Shown piece by piece: positions 1-5,062 of a stretch of DNA of 5,062 nucleotides; position 1 is the first letter of the stretch, and the number at the start of each line of letters is the position of its first letter. Source of the DNA: Methanoregulaceae archaeon. Its GTDB lineage: Archaea; Halobacteriota; Methanomicrobia; Methanomicrobiales; Methanospirillaceae. The stretch lies in NCBI GenBank assembly GCA_028679405.1, contig JAJRBP010000211.1, positions 1 to 5,062 on the forward strand, read 5' to 3'. Below the pieces are notes generated by a model. It did not search any database and was not told where the DNA came from. It saw only the letters and a list, made by a program, of their open reading frames with translations. The translations under genes were made by a program, and so were the position numbers.

Positions 1-16
1 GAATGGGAAATCAGGA

Positions 17-703
17 TTGAGAGTCACAAGGGTCCTGCATATCGGCGACATGCAGAACGGCTTCATGCGGGAGGACGGGAACCTGTACGTAAAGGGCGCC
101 ATGGACCTGATCGGTCCGGCGGACCGGTTCCTGCGAAAGACCGCCGGCGCCTTCGACCACACCTTCATCGTCATGGACACGCACTTTACCGAGGAGTACG
201 TCGGGAGCAGTGAGGCAGAGCAGTTCCCCCTCCATTGCGAGTTCGGCACCGGGGACTGGGAGCTCTCTGTCGATACCAGCGACCTTCCCTGCCGGCAGTT
301 CATCATGAAGAACCGGTTCGACATGTGGAGCAGGGCCGGAGACAGCACACCGGAGTTCCGCGACCCGGAAAGGCGTGCTGCCTATGAAAACCTCTTCCAC
401 TTCGTGGACGACCCTCTCATGCCGACGCGGAGGATGGCCCGCGAGGAGTTCGTCCAAGCCATCGGCCAGGACGGCGATCCGGCCCGCATCGAGGTGACGA
501 TGATAGGGGTTGCCGCCGACTACTGCATCCGCTTCGCGATGGAGGGGTGGCTCGCGAGGGGTGCACGGGTGACCGTCCTGACCGACCTCACGCGGGGGAT
601 AGGGAAGGAGGCCCCCGAGGTACTTTCCGAGGAGAGGTACAGGCCTTACCTGGACGGGCGGCTGCGGGCGGTCGACAGCACGGAATTCCTCCGGGAGGAA
701 TAA
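17..703 (+). CDS. Nicotinamidase/isochorismatase-like cysteine hydrolase
   Basis: This is a 228-residue soluble alpha/beta protein of the isochorismatase-like hydrolase superfamily, closest in style to nicotinamidases, which deamidate nicotinamide to nicotinate in NAD salvage. The Asp-Lys-Cys triad is readable: D11 in GDMQNGF after the first strand, K98 in IMKNRFDMW, and C170 in GVAADYC, the usual cysteine-loop signature with its cis-peptide position. Metal ligands fit D54 and H56 (MDTHF) and H73 (FPLHCEFGT, matching the WPPHC motif of PncA). The second His of the PncA D-x-H cluster is not obvious. A roughly 50-residue stretch (104-157) between the Lys and Cys motifs looks longer than usual, and the protein exceeds the common 180-210 residues. 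The TTG at 17 is a provisional start. The frame is open to the left edge, no well-spaced ribosome binding site is visible, and the next in-frame ATG (50) would delete D11. The family call is firm, but the substrate is not; another amide or isochorismate-like substrate is possible. Confidence 0.88.
   Translation: MRVTRVLHIGDMQNGFMREDGNLYVKGAMDLIGPADRFLRKTAGAFDHTFIVMDTHFTEEYVGSSEAEQFPLHCEFGTGDWELSVDTSDLPCRQFIMKNRFDMWSRAGDSTPEFRDPERRAAYENLFHFVDDPLMPTRRMAREEFVQAIGQDGDPARIEVTMIGVAADYCIRFAMEGWLARGARVTVLTDLTRGIGKEAPEVLSEERYRPYLDGRLRAVDSTEFLREE
685..701 (+). other. Perfect 7-bp inverted repeat over the hydrolase stop codon
   Basis: ATTCCTC (685-691) and GAGGAAT (695-701) are exact inverted complements around the 3-base loop CGG. 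The structure covers the last codons and the first base of the TAA stop of the hydrolase gene. It could form a small mRNA hairpin that protects the 3' end or helps termination. No uridine tract follows, so it is not a classic intrinsic terminator. It may also be a by-product of the Glu-rich C-terminal codons. Confidence 0.4.
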
Positions 704-735
704 TTCCCTGGGCTCGATTCAATTTTCGAGGGGAA
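704..735 (+). terminator. Bulged hairpin after the hydrolase gene, possible 3' end signal
   Basis: Immediately after the TAA, TTCCC (704-708) and CTCGA (713-717) pair with TCGAG (726-730) and GGGAA (731-735). This gives a 10-bp stem interrupted by a one-sided TGGG bulge. The 8-base loop is T-rich, and the run continues as TTTT at 723-726. Archaeal termination depends mainly on U-rich stretches, so the T-rich loop is as likely to matter as the stem. The hairpin sits just upstream of the next gene's promoter, where an end signal would be expected. This is an inference from sequence shape alone. Confidence 0.3.
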
Positions 736-752
736 TCACCGGTCTCTAAACG

Positions 753-760
753 TTTATAAA
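753..760 (+). promoter_or_regulatory. Archaeal box A (TATA) promoter of the NTF2-like gene
   Basis: TTTATAAA is centred about 26 bases upstream of the ATG at 783, preceded by CTAAACG, a modest match to a BRE. In archaea, transcription starts about 25 bases downstream of the box A centre, which here falls at about 781-783. The mRNA would therefore be leaderless or nearly so. This agrees with the lack of a GGAGG or GGTGA-like site in 761-782. It also makes the NTF2-like gene an independent transcription unit despite being close to and codirectional with the hydrolase gene. Confidence 0.75.
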
Positions 761-782
761 GCTGCAGCGGTCATTCACCGTT

Positions 783-1199
783 ATGAGCGAGAACAAGAAG
801 GTTGCCGGGTCTCCGGGCAGTTCCTCCGTTGCCGCCGAGATCCAGTCCAGGATGGAGGAGATCATCGCCGCAGCCCAGAATGCCGACGTCGAGGGTACGT
901 TCTCTTACCTGACGCGCGATCCCGGGGCGCTCTTCTTCCAGGGCAACCAGCAACTCAACCGCGATTCTCTCATTGCCCTCTTCCGCGAGAATTACAGGGA
1001 CATGAAGTCGCAGAAGATACAGGTCGTGCATTCCGAGGTCCTTCAAACCGGCCCGGAATCGGGAGTGTGGATCGCGTACGGGGAAGGGATGCTCGAGATG
1101 AAGACCGGTGGGCCGAAGCCGTATACTTTTACCGAGACATGGGTATGGCAGAAGGTCAGGGGGAAGTGGACCGTAACACATTATCACGAGTCGGCGTAA
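783..1199 (+). CDS. NTF2-like / SnoaL-like family protein of unknown function
   Basis: This 138-residue protein has no signal peptide or membrane segment, so it is probably cytoplasmic. The pattern fits the NTF2-like (SnoaL/DUF4440-type) cone fold. An N-terminal helix (about 16-34, EIQSRMEEIIAAAQNADVEG) is followed by the typical aspartate and loop, a second helix (61-73, DSLIALFRENYRDM) and then four strands: about 79-88, 94-107, 114-124 and 127-135. The ending TETWVWQKVRGKWTVTHYHE is characteristic, with paired aromatic strands joined by a basic turn and a terminal His-rich strand. The first 14 residues (MSENKKVAGSPGSS) look like a disordered tail. Family members range from enzymes (isomerases, cyclases, dehydratases) to ligand-binding or association domains, and no catalytic set can be assigned here, although H133 and H135 lie where pocket residues often occur. 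The ATG is supported by the box A spacing. It lies 79 bases after the hydrolase and converges with the TPR gene. Confidence 0.85.
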   Translation: MSENKKVAGSPGSSSVAAEIQSRMEEIIAAAQNADVEGTFSYLTRDPGALFFQGNQQLNRDSLIALFRENYRDMKSQKIQVVHSEVLQTGPESGVWIAYGEGMLEMKTGGPKPYTFTETWVWQKVRGKWTVTHYHESA

Positions 1200-1215
1200 A
1201 CGGTCAGGAAAACAA

Positions 1216-1224
1216 TTATTTTAT
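1216..1224 (+). terminator. AT-rich island after the NTF2-like gene, candidate archaeal terminator
   Basis: TTATTTTAT begins 17 bases after the TAA of the NTF2-like gene and is the first T-rich stretch beyond it in otherwise GC-rich DNA, matching the U-rich signals used by archaeal RNA polymerase. The complementary strand of the same island (about 1207-1215) reads TTGTTTTCC, so it could also stop transcripts of the convergent TPR gene. The T-runs are short, so this is a weak call. Confidence 0.3.
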
Positions 1225-1302
1225 GTGTCATCCTCCGGTACGGCAGGGGAGAGGCGATCTTATCATTCTTTCCCATCTGGCCCGGATGCATGCTACTGCA
1301 GA

Positions 1303-1316
1303 TCCCGGCACCGGGA
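1303..1316. other. Short GC palindrome in the convergent intergenic gap
   Basis: TCCCGG and CCGGGA flank a CA dinucleotide. As RNA this would fold as a 5-bp stem with a 4-base loop on either strand. It lies about 180 bases downstream of the TPR gene stop. No T-run is adjacent on either strand, so a terminator role is doubtful. It could be a small 3' UTR hairpin or a chance palindrome in GC-rich DNA. Confidence 0.25.
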
Positions 1317-1492
1317 GCACCCGACCTCTTGAAACCGGAACCCGCCCGTTTTCTTCGGCCTGGAATCTGAAGCGCGACCGGATAGGCCTGGATGTGGGCG
1401 ATGCTGGTGTCAGGACAGGTCGTCGGGACCAATTGCCGTTTATCGGAGGCTTTCATTCTTCCCAGTCTAAACCGGTTTTCCTTCTGCCGGAG

Positions 1493-4400
1493 TCATTCCC
1501 CGGGGGGTTTAGGAGGCAGCTTCTCGAGCTTGTCCAAGAGCGTTTTCGCATCGGTCCCGAGGTTTTTCCTGGTGTCCATCTGGATGACCCGATCGCAGGA
1601 CGCGATAGCCAGACGGATCAGATAATCGGCCTTAACTTTCTGAGATTCCACAGAATCCGGCTTTGCCCGCCCGCTTTCATTCCCGACTGATTCAGGATCT
1701 TTTTTTATCTCGGTGACAGGCTCGCGGGCCATTGCCTCGTAGACATACGCGAGGTGGAGGTAGAAGTCGGGATCGGCCATGAGATCGATGGCCAACTGGA
1801 TCTCCTTCCGTGCATTCTCAAGGTTCCCGGGAACCTTCGTCTTGAAGGCGAGCCACCCCCTGCGGTCGTGGCAGTATGCCTCCAGTTGCGAAACCTTGTC
1901 CGAAAGGAAGGTCCGGATTTTTTCCATTTCATCTTCCTTTTCAATAACTTTCAACGGATCTGATACGACTGCCGCATCGCCTCCTTCCGGACTGCCCTTC
2001 TCATTCCCCATGGCTTCGAGTTTTGCAGAAACTCCGTCCCTTATCTTCGCCAGTTGGCTTTCGGCTTCAGCGATGAGGTTTCCGGCCTTGTCGAAGCCTG
2101 CATCACGTTCCGTGTACATATATGCGAGCCCGAGGAGCGCCTGGACATAGAAGACTCCCATGTAAGTAGGGGTTCTCAGCCATGCAGGGACGGTAGGTCG
2201 CATCAGATCCCCGATGGAGGGAACCCTTTCGCCGTTGCTTCCCGTAAATCGTTCAATGACAAGTTTGTAGTCCCTTTCACTCCTGTTGAAATCGCGTTTG
2301 TGCAGGGATGCCTCCGCACTCCCGAGGAGACATTCCAGTTCGTCGTCATCGCTGGTGACATTGAAACGAGCAAGGTCATAATTGGTGACTGCTTTCCCGT
2401 AATCGGAGAGCCTGTACCAGCAGATTCCAAGGTAGTACCAGGAAAGGAAGCCGTACATCGAATCATCGCTTTTCCTGGCATTCCGGATCTTTCCTGCCTC
2501 GCAATTGTCCTCGAAATACCGGATTGCCTGCATCAGGTGATTGTCGCGCTCTTCCCGCGTCTCGCAGTAGTCCCCGAGGGCCAGGTAGCAGTACCCGGCA
2601 CAGGTGATAGCATACGGGTCGAATGGATCTATGAGAAGCGCCGATTCGAAAGCCGACAATGCCCGGGTATATTCTCCTCCCCCTAGGAGACCCGTCCCCA
2701 AGGATCTGAGTTCGTTGAACCCGATAGGATTGGCATGGGCCTCGGTCGTCGCGATGCCGATTGCATTTCTGAACCATCCCTGGTCCGCAAGGGAATCTAC
2801 GTATTTTAAATCAATTTTCTTCTCCTTTACCTCACGCGGATACACATCTTTCAGTCCGCAATACGCCACCCGGAGGAGGTCGGTCTTTCGTTCTTTATAA
2901 TAGTCATGATACTGATCGGCGATCTTCGCCAGCTGATAGTACAAAATACCGCGCGCCCATGTGGCAGCAACGTGATATTCCACGGGAAGCTTCCCGATCA
3001 GCGTCAGAGCTCTCTTATAACAGTCGATCTTTATTCCCGGTACTGCAGTATCTGCGAGGTGATATAACTGACAGACCGCTTCCCACAGGTCAGGAGGATC
3101 TTCCTGATTGAGGAGTTCGTGTAGCAGCTTCTGGGAGTGGTCATCCCAAGGGGACCGGCCTTCGCCTGCGTAGTAGTCCGGGATGAACTGAAGAATCCTC
3201 AGGAGGTCCCTGCACGTACCTTCGGCCGGGAGAATATCTCGCATCTCCTTCTTCCACTGTGGTGCCAGCCCTCCCATCCACCCCGGGTACTGGAGGATCT
3301 TGCCGAGTGCGAAGTCGCGTTTCACAAACTGATTCGCCTGCTGGGCAGCGAGGGCGAGGAGGAGCCAGTGATGCAGGTTGACCGGATCCGTCTGTGTCGC
3401 CGCCTCGAAGAATCTGCCCGCTTCCTCGAAATCGCCCTCATAGTAGCTGACGATACCCCGACTCTTCAGTAACGTGGCATTGGTCTTGTCAATGAAAATT
3501 CCTTCGTCGAGGAGCCACGCGACAGGCCACAACCGGGTATTCGGGGGCAGGCGGATTTTATTCCCCAAGGCCATGCATTCACCCGTGCAGATGGCATCGG
3601 CGAGGAAGGTTCGTGACAGGTCCCAGAGCGCGGTGGTGGTCACCTTCCTGAGATTCTCGTCCGTAACACCGGGAGGGTCGAGACGCCCGATCTCGCGCGA
3701 GCAGAGCTGATGCCAGGCCCTGCGGGCCGCAATCCGGTGGTGCTTTTCGGCCGTGTGCATGAACGTCCCGCTGTTCCCCGAGGGATCGGGAGAACCGGGA
3801 TTCGCTCGCCTGCTGAGGGAGAGGGCCCGGTAGCAGACCCCGAGGAGGATGTGCAGGTGTGGGTTGTCCGGGTTCAGCCTGACCGCCTGCTCGCAGGGAT
3901 GGATCACGTCGCGAAGCTTCGTCTCGTCAAGTCCCGCCTGTTCGCGGAGCCCGATATACCATCCCGCGGACCTCGGCTTCTGACGGGTTTGTTCCGCCTC
4001 TTCTGAATCGGGGCTGGCGTAACCGGTCGCGGGCTCCAGCCGTTTGAACCGGTTGAGCGCGAGCGCATAGTATGAATTCCATCTCCCGGGGTTCATCTCG
4101 ACGGCTTTGAAGAATGCCTGTTCCGCTGCGTCCAGGTCGTCGAGCTCGGTATACACCACCCCCAGGTTGTACCAGGCATGCTCGAAGGTGTTGTCCTCCG
4201 CGGCCGCCTCGAGGAACCTTCGCTCCGCATTCTTGAGGTTCCTGATCTGGTACTTACGCGAGAGGAGGCAGCTCCGGTACTCGCGAAGCCCCTCGGCAAA
4301 GGCGTACCTGGCCCGCCAGCTGTTCGTGCCGGGCGAGAGGTCGGTGAAGATCCGGCATGCCAGCTCCTTCACCATCTCGTCCAGGTTTGAGATGGTGTTC

Positions 4401-5029
4401 TTGTCATCAATGACAAGCCCGACCGGTCCTGAACGGGCCGTTACCGCCAGTCGTTCCACACCGGTATCTTCGGCGACCTCGTTCTCGCCGGCCCCGATCC
4501 TTCCCTCGACCCTCCAGCTTGTTGAAGGATTCCCTGTGATGAAGGCGTTCAGCGTGACCAGGCTGCCGTCCTTGTGGTAGCTCCCGGTGATTTGCGGCCC
4601 TGAGAAGATCTTCGAGAATACTGCGGCAATGACTCCCGCAGGAACCTTGATCGGCCCAAGGCTCACCGTGTAATCGGCGCTGATGACCTTGTCGAGCTCG
4701 ACCCCGACCGCGCCCGCCTGAATGGTATAGTCGAGAGAGCCGCTCCCACCGCCTTCAGACGGGATTGCTCTCCGGTCATCGACCTCCGAGTAGAGCTGGC
4801 GGAGACGGTTGAGTTCCACGGTGAGCATCGTGTTTGTCCCACCCGCAACCTTCCCGATCGGAGATGCGGAGTCGGGTCCGGTATTGTCCGTGAATGCGTT
4901 TATCACCACCTGCTTTTTGGAACGTGCCCCGGCGTAAAAGACATACCCGATCACGAAGATGGCCAAGATCCAGGTGACCGAGTAATCGTCCAGCCGGTCA
5001 GTCAGGAAGTGCGCGGTCGAGTTCACCAC
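1493..5029 (-). CDS. Large membrane-anchored TPR-repeat protein, 5' end possibly incomplete
   Basis: This protein of at least 1178 residues has one N-terminal membrane helix (about 19-34). An unassigned region (about 40-240) follows, and then a long solenoid of tetratricopeptide-like helices to the C-terminus. The clearest TPR is at 283-316: W286, L289-G290, Y293, A301-A302, A305, A309 and P314 fit the consensus spacing. Others are at about 374-403, 516-549, 771-804 (GEYTRALSAFESALLIDP), 864-890, 956-990 and 1055-1099; intervening helices are degenerate. Charged linkers lie at 1006-1036 and 1103-1133, and the tail is LPPKPPGE. No enzymatic motif was seen. TPR arrays bind proteins or peptides, so a scaffold or regulatory role is inferred, with the target unknown. 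ARSKK after the helix and an acidic stretch before it favour a cytoplasmic solenoid; about 19 cysteines agree. The GTG GTG start at 5029 is provisional: no spaced ribosome binding site is visible, and the frame stays open to 5062, reading INQAWG just before. The gene converges with the NTF2-like gene. Confidence 0.85.
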   Translation of the reverse strand: MVNSTAHFLTDRLDDYSVTWILAIFVIGYVFYAGARSKKQVVINAFTDNTGPDSASPIGKVAGGTNTMLTVELNRLRQLYSEVDDRRAIPSEGGGSGSLDYTIQAGAVGVELDKVISADYTVSLGPIKVPAGVIAAVFSKIFSGPQITGSYHKDGSLVTLNAFITGNPSTSWRVEGRIGAGENEVAEDTGVERLAVTARSGPVGLVIDDKNTISNLDEMVKELACRIFTDLSPGTNSWRARYAFAEGLREYRSCLLSRKYQIRNLKNAERRFLEAAAEDNTFEHAWYNLGVVYTELDDLDAAEQAFFKAVEMNPGRWNSYYALALNRFKRLEPATGYASPDSEEAEQTRQKPRSAGWYIGLREQAGLDETKLRDVIHPCEQAVRLNPDNPHLHILLGVCYRALSLSRRANPGSPDPSGNSGTFMHTAEKHHRIAARRAWHQLCSREIGRLDPPGVTDENLRKVTTTALWDLSRTFLADAICTGECMALGNKIRLPPNTRLWPVAWLLDEGIFIDKTNATLLKSRGIVSYYEGDFEEAGRFFEAATQTDPVNLHHWLLLALAAQQANQFVKRDFALGKILQYPGWMGGLAPQWKKEMRDILPAEGTCRDLLRILQFIPDYYAGEGRSPWDDHSQKLLHELLNQEDPPDLWEAVCQLYHLADTAVPGIKIDCYKRALTLIGKLPVEYHVAATWARGILYYQLAKIADQYHDYYKERKTDLLRVAYCGLKDVYPREVKEKKIDLKYVDSLADQGWFRNAIGIATTEAHANPIGFNELRSLGTGLLGGGEYTRALSAFESALLIDPFDPYAITCAGYCYLALGDYCETREERDNHLMQAIRYFEDNCEAGKIRNARKSDDSMYGFLSWYYLGICWYRLSDYGKAVTNYDLARFNVTSDDDELECLLGSAEASLHKRDFNRSERDYKLVIERFTGSNGERVPSIGDLMRPTVPAWLRTPTYMGVFYVQALLGLAYMYTERDAGFDKAGNLIAEAESQLAKIRDGVSAKLEAMGNEKGSPEGGDAAVVSDPLKVIEKEDEMEKIRTFLSDKVSQLEAYCHDRRGWLAFKTKVPGNLENARKEIQLAIDLMADPDFYLHLAYVYEAMAREPVTEIKKDPESVGNESGRAKPDSVESQKVKADYLIRLAIASCDRVIQMDTRKNLGTDAKTLLDKLEKLPPKPPGE
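4310..4912 (-). other. Unassigned N-terminal domain of the TPR protein
   Basis: Residues 40-240 lie between the membrane helix and the first TPR. They begin with a strand and loop (VVINAFTDNTG), then a helix rich in Leu and Arg (about 66-82, TVELNRLRQLY). Next is a Gly/Ser loop (92-98) and a hydrophobic, glycine-rich stretch (124-150, including GPIKVPAGVIAAVFSKIF and GPQITGSYHKDG). Beta-type segments (156-165, 193-207) and a helix with two acidic residues (215-229) close the region. The strand, 'F-x-N-x-T' loop and helix order loosely recalls TolB/FlgO/CsgG-type N-terminal domains that precede TPRs, but I cannot confirm homology by eye. No catalytic motif is evident. Confidence 0.4.
4928..4975 (-). 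other. Transmembrane helix at the N-terminus of the TPR protein
   Basis: The segment encodes residues 19-34, TWILAIFVIGYVFYAG, an uncharged hydrophobic stretch just long enough to cross a membrane. It is followed at once by ARSKKQ and preceded by DRLDDYS. By the positive-inside rule this gives N-terminus out and C-terminus in. There is no signal-peptidase site or lipobox after it, so it reads as an anchor and not a cleaved export signal. If the gene extends upstream of the window, further helices could change the topology. Confidence 0.75.
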
Positions 5030-5062
5030 TCCCCACGCCTGGTTGATCGACGATGCCGGGGA

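Larger units (their letters stand above)
1200..1492. other. Non-coding gap between convergent genes
   Basis: No convincing gene was found in this 293-base stretch between two stop codons. A 90-codon minus-strand frame (1184-1456) is open, but its product is rich in Arg, Pro, Gly and Ser, matches no family pattern I recognise, and has no promoter or ribosome binding site. Visible structure is limited to the AT-rich island near the left end and a short GC palindrome at 1303-1316 (TCCCGG, CA, CCGGGA). An 8-base direct repeat GGCCTGGA (1357 and 1385) is probably chance. The region most likely holds the two 3' untranslated ends. Confidence 0.55.

Noticed and set aside
11..457. 148-codon minus-strand frame antisense to the hydrolase
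   Set aside because: The plus strand carries the intact catalytic motifs D11, K98 and C170, so this frame is a shadow.
1357..1392. Direct repeat GGCCTGGA, two copies 28 bases apart
   Set aside because: Eight bases in GC-rich DNA is within chance expectation, and there is no third copy or regular spacing to suggest an array or attachment site.
1184..1456. Open 90-codon frame on the minus strand in the convergent gap
   Set aside because: The product has a basic, Pro/Gly/Ser-rich composition unlike its neighbours and no recognisable fold. It also has no promoter or ribosome binding site, and its end overlaps the NTF2-like gene. GC-rich DNA readily leaves such frames open.
1472..1490. CCGG...CCGG inverted ends just after the TPR stop as a possible terminator
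   Set aside because: The stem would be only 4 bp with an 11-base loop and no following T-run on the minus strand.
1067..1690. 207-codon plus-strand frame spanning the NTF2-like gene end, the gap and the TPR gene end
   Set aside because: It overlaps two better supported genes in other frames, and its translation changes character along its length and matches no family.
2054..2686. 210-codon plus-strand frame antisense to the TPR gene
   Set aside because: It lies wholly inside a coding region with clear TPR motifs on the other strand. The long open frame follows from the codon bias of the real gene, and no promoter is visible.
1..5062. A defence or other multi-gene system made of hydrolase, NTF2-like and TPR genes
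   Set aside because: The genes are not in one operon: the NTF2-like gene has its own promoter and the TPR gene is convergent. No nuclease, NTPase, CARF, toxin or transposase motif is visible, so grouping them would be speculation.

Overview
The window looks like chromosomal DNA from a euryarchaeon, plausibly a methanogen of the Methanomicrobiales type. The main evidence is the start of the middle gene. A clean TTTATAAA box lies about 25 bases before its ATG and there is no ribosome binding site, which is an archaeal box A promoter feeding a nearly leaderless mRNA. The DNA is moderately GC-rich, and the proteins are acidic with archaeal or methanogen-like character. The genus-level placement is an inference from style, not from a marker gene.

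Layout. On the plus strand at the left is a nicotinamidase/isochorismatase-like cysteine hydrolase (17-703). Its reading frame is open to the window edge and it probably uses a TTG start or one just outside. A 79-base gap follows, holding two small inverted repeats and the box A promoter. Then comes a small NTF2/SnoaL-like protein (783-1199). A 293-base non-coding gap separates this from a very large gene on the minus strand (5029 down to 1493). That gene encodes a protein of at least 1178 residues: an N-terminal membrane helix, an unassigned domain of about 200 residues, and then a long, irregular TPR solenoid. Its frame is also open to the right edge, so its true N-terminus may lie outside the window.

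How the genes work together. The two plus-strand genes point the same way, but the second has its own promoter, so a tight operon is not supported. The TPR gene converges on them and appears to be an independent unit. Nothing in the sequence ties the three into one pathway. The hydrolase is probably a metabolic amidohydrolase, possibly in NAD salvage. The NTF2-like protein has no predictable substrate. The TPR protein is most likely a membrane-tethered scaffold facing the cytoplasm. No RNA genes, mobile elements, CRISPR arrays or long DNA repeats were seen. The least explained element is the N-terminal domain of the TPR protein.
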